From the NCBI GenBank assembly GCA_050181835.1, contig JBFXCU010000001.1, positions 434,001-498,000 on the forward strand: a stretch of 64,000 bases of DNA. Direction: 5' to 3'. A program made the translations under genes and the position numbers. The notes beneath the pieces are model-generated. The model was not told the origin of the DNA, searched no databases, and was given only the letters and a program-made list of their open reading frames with translations. Within the stretch, counting starts at the first letter, position 1, and the number at the start of each line of letters is the position of its first letter. Of this stretch, positions 1-8,380 are shown one piece after another. The DNA comes from CAILZL01 sp050181835. GTDB lineage: Bacteria > Pseudomonadota > Gammaproteobacteria > Steroidobacterales > Steroidobacteraceae.

Positions 1-153
1 GTGGCCGAGCGCTACACCATTGCCGACATAGCATTGTATGCTTATACCCATGTCGCTCATGAAGGCGGCTTTGAGTTGAATAATTACCCCAAGATTCGTA
101 CTTGGTTGCAGCGCATTCATGAGCAGCCTGGTTATGTAGATATGGGTGATTAG
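1..153 (+). CDS. Glutathione S-transferase family protein, C-terminal fragment (cut by window start)
   Basis: Frame 1 is open from the first base to the TAG at 151-153 and gives the last 50 residues of a protein. The segment reads ERYTIADIALYAYTHVAHEGGF and ends NYPKIRTWLQRIHEQPGYVDM. This is the end of the all-helical C-terminal GST domain: the T-IADI-LY-Y capping motif followed by the 'P-i--W--Ri---PgY' helix. The N-terminal thioredoxin-like half, which would show the glutathione site, lies outside the window, so the substrate class cannot be assigned. The GST family assignment is fairly safe. Confidence 0.8.
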   Translation: MAERYTIADIALYAYTHVAHEGGFELNNYPKIRTWLQRIHEQPGYVDMGD

Positions 154-465
154 CTGTCATGCAGCAACGCGTGCTTTTGTGCGCGTTGTGAGATTATGAC
201 TTGCATTTCAACAATGCAGCATTCGGTACGGAGTTTTCGCTAACGCAATTTAGCAAAATATAAAACCATGTCCGTTAGATAACATCGACACTCTACCTTG
301 GATAAGTGATGGCTTAGTGGACGGTAGTTTGCAGCGTTGCTGCATAGCAGGATGATAACAGCCATCAGCGTAGGCTGTGTCAGCAAAAGATGCACTTCGT
401 CCGCACGGCCAAGCAATGACGCTGGGCCTTGGTCAACCGCACCGAGACTTGCTGACGACAAAAAA
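154..465. other. Intergenic stretch without a recognisable gene
   Basis: Between the GST stop and the 3' end of the RNase P RNA I see no convincing coding frame and no clear hairpin plus T-run. Short open frames across here overlap the RNA gene and have no family signature. Confidence 0.5.
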
Positions 466-838
<373 letters not shown>

Positions 839-926
839 CGCGCGCATGGTGCAGAGGCGCTCGCCAACAAGCAAGCGATTATTCCAAGTTGCTGGTCATA
901 CCCAATGGCAGATATGCGACGTTTTT

Positions 927-986
927 GTAGGCTGGGCACCTCACCCGGCATTCTGATGTGGATGTAGGCTGAGGCATCCAACCTAC
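927..986 (+). repeat. Two GTAG-headed REP-like palindromes downstream of rsmI
   Basis: Two hairpins lie in tandem and both begin with GTAG: GTAG-GCTGGG...CCCGGC at 927-949 and GTAGGCTG...CCAACCTAC at 964-986. A GTAG head followed by an imperfect palindrome is the pattern of GTAG-type REP elements, which are mobilised by RAYT transposases. They lie between the rsmI stop and rnpB, and could also act as a 3' stabilising or terminating hairpin for rsmI. Confidence 0.5.
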
Positions 987-997
987 ACCAAGAATAC

Positions 998-1855
998 TTA
1001 TTGCTTGCCCTTCAAGCTTACTGCCCGTTCATACAGAGTGGCGCGTTCAACGCCAGTCAGCTTGGCCGTAATTTTTGCTGCTTGCGAGGCGGGCAGCTCT
1101 TCCAGCAAAGCGCTGAGTAGTCGCTCCGCATCAACGCTGGTTTGCTCGCCTGCCACTTCTGCGGCACCCTCCACCACCAGCACAATTTCGCCGCGCGACA
1201 TATCGGTGTCTTGCTCCGCGCGCTGCGCTAGCTCAGCCACGTTGCCGTAGTAGCAAGTCTCGTAGAGTTTGGTAAGTTCACGACATACGGCAATGCGGCG
1301 AGCCTCACCCAGCACCGCCTGCATATCGGCCAGTGTCTCCGCACAGCGATGCGGCGCTTCATAAAACACCAAGGTGCGTGTTTCACTCAGCAATTCGCGC
1401 AGACGTTCGCGACGCTTGCTGGATTTGGCAGGCAGAAAGCCTTCAAACACAAAGCGTGCGGTGGGCAGGCCCGCCACCGACAAGGCCGCAATCGCCGCAC
1501 AGGCACCGGGAATGGGCACGACGCGAATACCTTGCTGGGTCAATTCACTCACCAAGCTATAGCCCGGGTCGCTAATCAACGGCGTACCGGCATCAGAAAT
1601 CAGCGCGATATCCATACCGGAGCGCAGCCGCTGTAACAGCTCGCCGGTACGCTGCTGCTCGTTATGTTCATGTAACGACAACATGGGCGTCTGACACCCT
1701 ATCAATTGCAGCAGTTTGCCACTGTGACGAGTATCTTCGGCGGCAATCAGTTGTACGCTACCCAAAATCTGCCGCGCACGGGCGCTGAGGTCATCGAGAT
1801 TACCAATCGGCGTCGCGACCACATATAAAGTACCATTGGTTGAAGCGAGTGACAT
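998..1855 (-). CDS. rsmI: 16S rRNA (cytidine1402-2'-O)-methyltransferase RsmI
   Basis: RsmI 2'-O-methylates C1402 in the decoding centre of 16S rRNA, using SAM. The protein (285 aa, normal for the family) opens with GTLYVVATPIGNLDDLSARA, the hallmark N-terminus. It then has AAEDTRHSGKLL and ISDAGTPLISDPGYSLV, the tetrapyrrole-methylase-fold SAM site. The reading frame extends upstream to 2047, but the family start is the ATG at 1853-1855, and the extension overlaps the divergent lpoA. The rsmI/lpoA head-to-head arrangement is conserved in gammaproteobacteria, and the 5' ends are only about 75 bases apart, so the promoters must overlap. Confidence 0.95.
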   Translation of the reverse strand: MSLASTNGTLYVVATPIGNLDDLSARARQILGSVQLIAAEDTRHSGKLLQLIGCQTPMLSLHEHNEQQRTGELLQRLRSGMDIALISDAGTPLISDPGYSLVSELTQQGIRVVPIPGACAAIAALSVAGLPTARFVFEGFLPAKSSKRRERLRELLSETRTLVFYEAPHRCAETLADMQAVLGEARRIAVCRELTKLYETCYYGNVAELAQRAEQDTDMSRGEIVLVVEGAAEVAGEQTSVDAERLLSALLEELPASQAAKITAKLTGVERATLYERAVSLKGKQ

Positions 1856-1931
1856 GCGGCGACCTTGGCGAAGCTCCGTATAATGCGGCAGTAGTTCAAT
1901 GCCATCCCATGCTGCGGGGGAATCAAACGAC

Positions 1932-3806
1932 ATGCAAGTACAGAAGTTAGCCAGTCTTTCAATCATGTCCACGTTATTTGGACTGCTGTTGTTTTGCATG
2001 CTGACTGCGAGCGCCACTACCACCAGCAGTGACTTAACTAAGGCCAATCAATCGCGACTCAGCGACGAAGCTGAACAACTGTTTGCACAGGGCAGGTACA
2101 ACGACGCCAGCAGCCGCTTTGAAACGCTGGCCACACAAGCCAGTAGCCAGCAACGCGATCACTGGTTACTCAAGGCAGCGCGCAGCGCGCAACTGGCAGG
2201 CAATGACAGCAAAACGCAAACCCTGCTGGATGCGGCAACCAGTAACAACATAAACAACAGCGATAGCCCGTTACGGGTACTAATCAGTGCGACCTTGGCG
2301 GTACGCACTAATCAAGCGGCACGCGCGCTGTCGCTATTGGATCAGATCGCTTTGCCACTACCTGCTGAATTCGCCAGCGAGTTGTTGGCAACGCGGGTGG
2401 AGGCGCTATTTTCCTTGGATCACATTGCACTGGCAGTCAGAGCTGCGCTGGACAGAGAGCGCTTATTAACCAGCACTAACGCTATTAGTGAGAGCCACCA
2501 ACAACTATGGAACAGCCTGAAACAGGCCGCCGCTGCAGGCAGCGACTTGACGCCACCCGGCGGCGTATCCAGCACCACTGCAGGTTGGATGGAGTTGGCG
2601 AAGCTCACCACTATAAGTCAGCGAGATCCGTTTGGCTTCACGCGACAACTAAATGATTGGCGCACACGTTACCCGAACCATCCGGGTAGCGACCTGCTCA
2701 CCGCCAATCCCATACCGCGAGCAGTCACTACGCCTGGTGTGCAACGCCTGGCGCTACTGCTACCTCTGTCGGGCAAGTATCAGGCGGCCAGCAACGCCAT
2801 TCGTGATGGGTTCATCGCTGCAGCACTACAGCAACCAAACAACGGCAGCGGCAATATCGATATTTTTGACACCAATGAAAGCGGCGTAATGAATGCATAC
2901 ACCCGCGCTCTACAAGGCGGCGCGAATATGATCATTGGACCACTGCTCAAAGAAGATGTTGAACTGCTGGCGAGCAGCCAACAAGTCAGCGTTACCACGC
3001 TGGCATTGAACACGCTAAGCGATACGCTTCAACCGCCCGGCTTGATGTTTCAGTTTGCGCTGGATCCGGAAGAAGAAGCACGCCAAGCAGCGCAACGCGC
3101 GCTTGACGAAGGTCATCGCAATGCCATTGTGTTAGCGCCCAATAATGACTGGGGACAGCGAGTGCAACGTGCATTTACCACCGCATTGACAACCCAAGGT
3201 GGCAGCATTATTGATTCGCGCAGCTATGATGCCAACTCAAACGACCACGTCAGCTTAGTCAAACAGCTTTTTGCCGCACGCAAATCCAGCTCGGCACGCA
3301 AACTGGACGCGGCGTTAAACGGTGCACACAAAATTGATGAGAACCGCCATGATTTTGATTTCATTTTCATGGCTGCGCAGGCAACCCAAGCTCGGCAGCT
3401 ACGCCCCGCCATTCGCTTCGTGATGGCGGATAACAGCGTGCCGATCTACGCTATATCCGATAGCTATGATCCAGACAGTAATACTAAGGATATCGACGAT
3501 CTACGTGTGGCAGACATGCCGTGGATCATCAATCGCAATAGCGAAAGTACCAATCTGTATACGCAAATGAATGCCGCGTGGGGCAATACACTGCGTGTAC
3601 GCAGTCGCTTATACGCGTTCGGTATTGATGCCTTCAAACTCAGCGGCTGGCTATACACGGCACGACCACAGCTGGCAGCACCGTTGCAAGGCACTACCGG
3701 ATTGCTGGCACTGGACCAAGTAGGTCGCATACATCGGCAACTGGAGTGGGCGCAAATCGTTAATGGCGCACCGCAATTTCTACCCGACTTGAGCCGCACT
3801 CGTTGA
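1932..3806 (+). CDS. lpoA: Penicillin-binding protein activator LpoA (LppC family)
   Basis: LpoA is an outer-membrane lipoprotein that stimulates PBP1A during peptidoglycan synthesis. From the ATG at 1932 the protein has 624 residues: a hydrophobic signal, an N-terminal TPR-like helical region (EAEQLFAQGRYNDASSRFETLA), and a C-terminal periplasmic-binding-like domain starting near VQRLALLLPLSGKYQAASNAIRDGF, with the MIIGPLLKEDVE segment. The upstream in-frame ATG at 1899 lies before the signal peptide and is less likely. The signal ends LLLFCMLTASA, so the only cysteine has Phe at -1 and Leu at -2, a poor lipobox. The protein may instead be cleaved by signal peptidase I after ASA. yraN follows 4 bases later and is probably cotranscribed. 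Confidence 0.9.
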   Translation: MQVQKLASLSIMSTLFGLLLFCMLTASATTTSSDLTKANQSRLSDEAEQLFAQGRYNDASSRFETLATQASSQQRDHWLLKAARSAQLAGNDSKTQTLLDAATSNNINNSDSPLRVLISATLAVRTNQAARALSLLDQIALPLPAEFASELLATRVEALFSLDHIALAVRAALDRERLLTSTNAISESHQQLWNSLKQAAAAGSDLTPPGGVSSTTAGWMELAKLTTISQRDPFGFTRQLNDWRTRYPNHPGSDLLTANPIPRAVTTPGVQRLALLLPLSGKYQAASNAIRDGFIAAALQQPNNGSGNIDIFDTNESGVMNAYTRALQGGANMIIGPLLKEDVELLASSQQVSVTTLALNTLSDTLQPPGLMFQFALDPEEEARQAAQRALDEGHRNAIVLAPNNDWGQRVQRAFTTALTTQGGSIIDSRSYDANSNDHVSLVKQLFAARKSSSARKLDAALNGAHKIDENRHDFDFIFMAAQATQARQLRPAIRFVMADNSVPIYAISDSYDPDSNTKDIDDLRVADMPWIINRNSESTNLYTQMNAAWGNTLRVRSRLYAFGIDAFKLSGWLYTARPQLAAPLQGTTGLLALDQVGRIHRQLEWAQIVNGAPQFLPDLSRTR

Positions 3807-3810
3807 GCAC

Positions 3811-4179
3811 ATGGACAATCGTTACCGCAAGGAAGCAGGTGACCGAGGCGAAATTAATGCGCTCAGGCATTTACAGATGGCCGGGTTGCAACTGATTGAA
3901 CGCAACTATCGCTGCCGCAGTGGTGAACTTGATTTGATCATGCTGGAACAACAAACGCTGGTGTTTGTGGAAGTACGATACAGGCAAGATCGACAATTTG
4001 GCGGTGCTGCTGCATCAGTTAATCAAGGTAAACAACGTCGCCTGTTGCTTGCCGCACAGCGTTTTCTGCAAGCTCATCCACAGTATCAACGACACGCCGC
4101 GCGCTTTGATGTTGTTAGCCTCGAAGGTGATGAACCCTTTACCAAACTACAATGGCTGAAGGATGCATTTCGAAGTTAA
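3811..4179 (+). CDS. yraN: UPF0102 / YraN family endonuclease-like protein
   Basis: A 122-residue protein with the full UPF0102 signature: GDRGEINALRHLQMAGLQLIERNYRC, then GELDLIM, then VFVEVRYR. The ExD...ExR arrangement (GELDLI and VEVR) is the PD-(D/E)XK nuclease-fold core, which suggests a Holliday-junction-resolvase-like nuclease. No firm biological role is known for the family. It starts 4 bases after the lpoA stop, and the rsmI-lpoA-yraN neighbourhood is the standard one. In the motif a Lys is replaced by Arg (VEVR), which also occurs in family members. Confidence 0.9.
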   Translation: MDNRYRKEAGDRGEINALRHLQMAGLQLIERNYRCRSGELDLIMLEQQTLVFVEVRYRQDRQFGGAAASVNQGKQRRLLLAAQRFLQAHPQYQRHAARFDVVSLEGDEPFTKLQWLKDAFRS

Positions 4180-4318
4180 AGCCACAAGCTGCGCTTCTGG
4201 CAGCTAATTACTAGCATTATCTATCTTCTCAGGATCGGTTAACAATCAAGCCAACTAGATGTAGACGCAGGCAAGATTCAGCATGGCGAAGCAGTTGCGA
4301 GCGAGTTTTTCATAGCGT

Positions 4319-4549
4319 ATGACAACCCAAGTAATACAGGTAAAGGTTAAGCCAAAGGCTCGAACTAGTTCCCTTGCGCAGTTGCCTGATGGCACATGGC
4401 TCGCGCAGCTCAAGTCGCCTCCTGTGGATGGCAAAGCCAATGCAGAATTGCTTGCCTTGACCGCAGCACACTTTGGCTGCGTGAAAGCGGCTGTCTCGAT
4501 CAAAAGCGGCGCATCAGGTCGTATGAAGCTGGTGAAAGTAGAGCTATGA
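4319..4549 (+). CDS. yggU: DUF167 / YggU family protein
   Basis: A 76-residue protein with the DUF167 pattern: IQVKVKPKARTSSLAQLPDGTWLAQLKSPPVDGKANAELLALTAAHFGCVKAAVSIKSGASGRMKLVKV. The PPVDGKANAEL segment and the 'SG--gR-K-v-v' tail are diagnostic. The function is unknown; the fold is a small alpha/beta domain. It usually sits next to yggT or proC, but here it follows yraN after a 140-base gap and faces the convergent leuA, so it is probably a separate transcript. Confidence 0.85.
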   Translation: MTTQVIQVKVKPKARTSSLAQLPDGTWLAQLKSPPVDGKANAELLALTAAHFGCVKAAVSIKSGASGRMKLVKVEL

Positions 4550-4598
4550 GGTCATGCTTTCACCAGCACCAAGGCTAACAATATCGCCGCAACCCCCT

Positions 4599-6296
4599 TT
4601 AGATACGCGCTCCAGCTGCGGGCATGGCGTCGCTCAAAGTACCTTGTTTGAAGGCACGATTCACCGCGCTCAACACGGCCACTAATGATGCACTGACTAT
4701 ATTGCGATGCATGCCAACTCCAAATAGCGTCGTGCGTGCAGCCGTGGTGATCTCTACGAAAGCAATGGCTTGGGCGTTGCTACCACTACCCATTGACCGT
4801 TCTTCATAGGACAGCACATCACATTGCAAGCCTAGAGCATCAATCAGCGCATTGATTGGGCCATTACCATTTCCGTTAAAGGTTGCGCCCTGACCGCGAT
4901 AGCTGAGCTTGATGGCGATGCGTTCGTTATCGCTACCATCCTGTGCCGTAACCAGCTGATGTGACCGATATTCATACGCGCCGGCTTGCTGTAGATACTC
5001 GCGATCAAACAACTCCCATATTTCTGCCGAAGCAAGTTCTTTGCCACTTGCATCTGTAATCGCTTGCACTACCTGACTAAACTCGATTTGCAAACGGCGT
5101 GGTAACGACAATCCGTAATCACGTTCAAGCAAGTAAGCAATGCCGCCTTTACCAGATTGACTGTTGACACGAATGACTGACTCGTAAGTGCGTCCTAAAT
5201 CGCGCGGATCAATCGGTAGGTAGGGTAATTCCCAAAGCTCATTGTCACTACGCGCAGCAAAGCCTTTTTTTATGGCATCTTGGTGTGAGCCAGAGAACGC
5301 GGTGAATACCAGATCGCCGACATAGGGATGGCGGGGATGAATCGGCAGTTGATTACAATGTTCAACGCTGCGCGCCACTTCGTTGATGTTGGAAAAGTCT
5401 AACTGCGGATGTATACCCTGTGTGTACAAGTTCATTGCCAATGTCACAACGTCCACATTACCGGTGCGTTCACCATTACCAAATAACGTGCCCTCAATGC
5501 GATCAGCACCCGCCATGAGGCCCAGTTCAGCGGCGGCGATGGCGGTGCCGCGATCATTGTGTGGATGCAGCGAAATAATCACGCTATCACGCTGCTTAAT
5601 GTGACGGCCAAACCATTCAATTTGATCCGCATAAACATTCGGCGTGGCCATTTCAACTGTTGCAGGCAAGTTCAAAATCACTTTCCGCTGTGGTGTCGGC
5701 TGCCATACCGAGTTGACGGCGTTGCAAATTTCCACGGCGAATTCCAGCTCGGTGCCGGTAAAGCTCTCCGGACTATATTGAAATACCCATTCCGTACTGG
5801 GCTGTTGTTGCGCGTGGTGTCGAACACACTCCGCACCACGCACTGCGATGTCGATGATGCCGGTCATATCAAGGTTGAATACCACGCGACGTTGCACGGT
5901 GGAGGTGGAGTTGTATAAGTGTACGATGGCGCGTCGCGCACCCCGTAAAGATTCAAATGAGCGCGCGATCAACTCAGCACGTGCCTGAGTCAGCACCTGA
6001 ATGGTGACATCATCCGGTATCAGGTCTTGCTCAATAAGGTGGCGAACAAAATCAAAATCAGTTTGTGAGGCGGCAGGAAAACCCACTTCAATTTCCTTGA
6101 AGCCGGCTTTTACCAACAGCTCAAACATCTGCAACTTGCGTTGTGCGTCCATGGGTTCGATCAACGCCTGATTGCCATCGCGCAGATCGACGCTGCACCA
6201 CATGGGTGGTTTGGCAATGGTCGTATTCGGCCAGTGGCGATCTGGCAAATTGATCGGCGCAAACGCGCGGTACTTCTGATTCGGGTCAGTCAACAT
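4599..6296 (-). CDS. leuA: 2-isopropylmalate synthase, fungal-type (LeuA type 2)
   Basis: LeuA condenses acetyl-CoA with 2-ketoisovalerate in the first committed step of leucine synthesis. The protein (565 aa) carries the catalytic PPMWCSVDLRDGNQALIEPM motif near residue 40, the metal-site HPHNDRGTA, and GADRIEGTLFGNGERTGNVD. A C-terminal LeuA regulatory domain with YRGQGATFNGNGNGPINALIDAL binds leucine for feedback control. The length matches the IPMS2 class found in many gammaproteobacteria. The ATG at 6296 is preferred over 6323 because GGGAGA lies about 7 bases before it. leuBCD are not adjacent. A leader peptide upstream suggests attenuation. Confidence 0.95.
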   Translation of the reverse strand: MLTDPNQKYRAFAPINLPDRHWPNTTIAKPPMWCSVDLRDGNQALIEPMDAQRKLQMFELLVKAGFKEIEVGFPAASQTDFDFVRHLIEQDLIPDDVTIQVLTQARAELIARSFESLRGARRAIVHLYNSTSTVQRRVVFNLDMTGIIDIAVRGAECVRHHAQQQPSTEWVFQYSPESFTGTELEFAVEICNAVNSVWQPTPQRKVILNLPATVEMATPNVYADQIEWFGRHIKQRDSVIISLHPHNDRGTAIAAAELGLMAGADRIEGTLFGNGERTGNVDVVTLAMNLYTQGIHPQLDFSNINEVARSVEHCNQLPIHPRHPYVGDLVFTAFSGSHQDAIKKGFAARSDNELWELPYLPIDPRDLGRTYESVIRVNSQSGKGGIAYLLERDYGLSLPRRLQIEFSQVVQAITDASGKELASAEIWELFDREYLQQAGAYEYRSHQLVTAQDGSDNERIAIKLSYRGQGATFNGNGNGPINALIDALGLQCDVLSYEERSMGSGSNAQAIAFVEITTAARTTLFGVGMHRNIVSASLVAVLSAVNRAFKQGTLSDAMPAAGARI

Positions 6297-6405
6297 GGTG
6301 GTTTCTCCCACATCTCGGCACATGATTGATAACGACTTGAGTCGTAAAAGGAAAACTGGATTGTCTGCTGCGCCGGTTGGTGGGCGCGAAGGGTGTTATG
6401 TGCGT

Positions 6406-6492
6406 CTAGCGACGCAGGTGCAGGCGCGCACCCAGCAACGAACCGCCGCGACGGGGCGATAAAGAAGTGTTCGTTGGCTGGAAGTGACGCAT
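6406..6492 (-). CDS. Candidate leucine-rich leader peptide of leuA (attenuator)
   Basis: On the minus strand, about 110 bases upstream of leuA, a 28-codon frame starts at ATG 6490-6492 and stops at TAG 6406-6408. It begins MRHFQPTNTS and ends GGSLLGARLHLRR, with four leucine codons (TTG, CTG, CTG, CTG) packed in its last ten residues. A promoter-like TTGCCC-N17-CTAGAT lies just upstream. Downstream, GGTTGGTGGGCGCG-complementary segments can pair with the leader and could form alternative hairpins. The position, size and codon content fit ribosome-mediated leucine attenuation. The frame has no strong ribosome site and may be nearly leaderless, so this is a candidate only. Confidence 0.5.
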   Translation of the reverse strand: MRHFQPTNTSLSPRRGGSLLGARLHLRR

Positions 6493-6760
6493 GGCCGGAA
6501 TCTAGCAGTGGCTCGGGGTCGGGGGCAAGGGGAAATTCGCGCTTCTTCCTGAATCAGGCCACAGGCCGGTGGCTATGGGGCGAAGGAATGACGTACTCTT
6601 GGGGCCTCAGTAGGATGATTCTGACGGCTAGTGTTAGTACTGGTGTTATCCAGCAATATTGGAACAAACATGAATACCAACAAAGACTTAATTGTTAAGC
6701 GGCACCGGTATTATCCATCACGGCAGGTTTTATTTATCAAACTCACGTTCGCGAAAACAC
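6493..6760. other. Region upstream of leuA leader and cassette boundary
   Basis: No convincing gene. It contains the candidate leuA promoter (minus strand, just upstream of 6492) and AT-richer sequence up to the cassette edge. A second GTTAAGC core-like heptamer occurs at 6694-6700, but no attC palindrome is associated with it. Confidence 0.4.
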
Positions 6761-6783
6761 GTTATGTGGCTTGAAGGAACGAG

Positions 6784-7350
6784 ATGAACGAGTTGTGTTT
6801 CTTGTCAAATCTAACAAGCGCCGAATGGGCTGCCTGGGTACAGGCCGTAGGCTCTGTTATTGCTATTATCGCAGCAGCGTGGATAGCTATTCATCAAGCG
6901 AGCCTACAGCACAAGAATGCACTTGAGCTTCATAAAACAGAAAAGCGCACCGAACAAACTGACATCACGAAAACACTATCCGTACTTGCTGTAAATTCAT
7001 CAAAAGCGATGAAGCACATCTCGAGTCAGTTGAATGATCGTGAGTCTGTGCACAATGCGGCAGAAGGCCTAGCCCCTTGCGATGTTGGTGAAATGGTCAG
7101 AATCGATACTTATTTGAGCGATATACCACTTCACACTGTTCCTCACTCAATGGTTACCCTGACAATGATCCTAGGGTCTACTGTGAGGCAATTTAAAGAA
7201 AAAGTGGAAATGGCGTTGAAACTTCATCGCAAAATGGATGCAGACATGTTCGAGGACTTTTTCCGCACTCTAAATGAAATGAACAATAGCATTGAAGCCA
7301 CATGCAATGACATTAATGCAGAGATCAAACGTCTTGAATCATCAATGTAA
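6784..7350 (+). CDS. Membrane-anchored hypothetical protein in an integron-like gene cassette
   Basis: A 188-residue protein that I do not recognise. Residues 15-36 (EWAAWVQAVGSVIAIIAAAWIAI) form one membrane segment near the N-terminus. The remainder is helical and charged (LQHKNALELHKTEKRTEQTD), probably a cytoplasmic coiled-coil-like domain. GAAGGAACGAG gives a good ribosome site before the ATG. The gene fills almost the whole interval between a GTTATGT heptamer (6761-6767) and an attC-like site (7363-7434), the layout of a promoterless integron cassette. Base use is AT-richer than in leuA and oxyR on either side, which supports recent acquisition. Function unknown. Confidence 0.75.
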   Translation: MNELCFLSNLTSAEWAAWVQAVGSVIAIIAAAWIAIHQASLQHKNALELHKTEKRTEQTDITKTLSVLAVNSSKAMKHISSQLNDRESVHNAAEGLAPCDVGEMVRIDTYLSDIPLHTVPHSMVTLTMILGSTVRQFKEKVEMALKLHRKMDADMFEDFFRTLNEMNNSIEATCNDINAEIKRLESSM

Positions 7351-7362
7351 ATATATAGCGCC

Positions 7363-7434
7363 ACATAACAAGTCGCTCGTTCGGACGCAAACTACGCTGT
7401 GCTCCGTTTGCGCCGCACAGCTCTAACGTTAAGC
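7363..7434 (+). other. attC-like recombination site (integron cassette end)
   Basis: The site starts with R''-like ACATAAC (7363-7369) and ends with R'-like GTTAAGC (7428-7434), matching GTTRRRY. Between them GACGCAAAC (7384-7392) pairs with GTTTGCGCC (7406-7414), leaving a short loop and an unpaired base in the outer stem, as in attC sites. ACATAAC is the exact complement of GTTATGT at 6761, as expected when the first bases of a cassette complete the R' box of its own circular form. Predicted cassette: 6762-7428, 667 bases. Confidence 0.75.
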
Positions 7435-7436
7435 CG

Positions 7437-8333
7437 CTACTTCCTCTCTCCCATACACTCCGCAATCACTTCGCACACCGCTTTGATGGTCGCATTGCGG
7501 GTGCTGCTTTTGCGCCACACTGCGCCGACGGTGCGGGTGGGTGCAGGCTTGGGGAAGGGTTTGATGAGCACGCGCTTTTCCATGCCGAAAGGGCCATTGG
7601 TTGATAACTTGGGTAGCAACGTCACGCCCATGCCAGCTGCCACCATTTGTCGCAGCGTTTCCAGGCTGGTGGCGCGGTAGTCCTGATCTTCGTCGAGGTC
7701 AGCATGGCCACAGATATCTAGTGCCTGATCACGCATGCAGTGGCCATCATCCAGTAACAGCATGGAGTCACCGGTCAGATCAGTTAGTTTGATACTTGCC
7801 TTGCTTGCAAGGCGGTGATCCTTGGGTAAGGCGACCATAAACTCTTCTTCATATAACTGACAGGTTTCTACGCCATCGGCATGAACCGGTAGCGCCAGCA
7901 CCCCCATGTCGATCTCACCGGCGCGCAGTGATTGCAACAGTGGTTCGGTCTGATATTCGTACAACATGAATTTCAATTTTGGCAATTGCTTGCGCAGCTG
8001 TCGGGCAATCAACGGCAATAGATAAGGGCCTATGGTGGGAATCAGTGCCAGCTTCAAACTGCCGCTTAACGGGTCACGTTGGCTGCGTGCCAGCGCCAGC
8101 AAATCATCGCTTTCGTTGACGATGTGTCGTGCATGCGCCACTACTTGTTCGCCCATGTCGGTCAGCGTCACTCGGCGCGGTTGACGTTCAATCAATTCCA
8201 CCCCTAGGTACTCCTCCAGCTTTTTCAATTGTGCTGACAGGGTTGGTTGGCTGACATGGCAGCGCACTGCGGCTTTACCAAAATGCTTGGTGTCAGCCAG
8301 TGCGACCAGGTAGCGTAAATCTCGTAAATTCAT
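7437..8333 (-). CDS. oxyR: LysR-family peroxide sensor OxyR
   Basis: OxyR activates antioxidant genes when peroxide oxidises a cysteine pair. The protein has 298 residues: an N-terminal winged HTH (MNLRDLRYLVALADTKHFGKAA...SQPTLSAQLKKLE) and a LysR substrate domain. The redox motif LLLDDGHCMRDQALDIC places cysteines at residues 199 and 208, identical in position to E. coli OxyR. This makes the call much stronger than a generic LysR. The stop codon is only 3 bases from the attC-like site on the other side, so the cassette entered right at the 3' end of oxyR without damaging it. Confidence 0.93.
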   Translation of the reverse strand: MNLRDLRYLVALADTKHFGKAAVRCHVSQPTLSAQLKKLEEYLGVELIERQPRRVTLTDMGEQVVAHARHIVNESDDLLALARSQRDPLSGSLKLALIPTIGPYLLPLIARQLRKQLPKLKFMLYEYQTEPLLQSLRAGEIDMGVLALPVHADGVETCQLYEEEFMVALPKDHRLASKASIKLTDLTGDSMLLLDDGHCMRDQALDICGHADLDEDQDYRATSLETLRQMVAAGMGVTLLPKLSTNGPFGMEKRVLIKPFPKPAPTRTVGAVWRKSSTRNATIKAVCEVIAECMGERK

Positions 8334-8380
8334 GACACAGCCCCGAGTGACACCAGTTGGTAGCGATTGATGACCATAGG

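Noticed and set aside
6393..6698. 101-residue open frame upstream of the cassette
   Set aside because: It covers the leuA leader and promoter on the opposite strand and is of low-complexity composition.
6694..6700. GTTAAGC heptamer as a second cassette boundary
   Set aside because: No palindromic attC-like arms or R'' box can be paired with it; probably chance.
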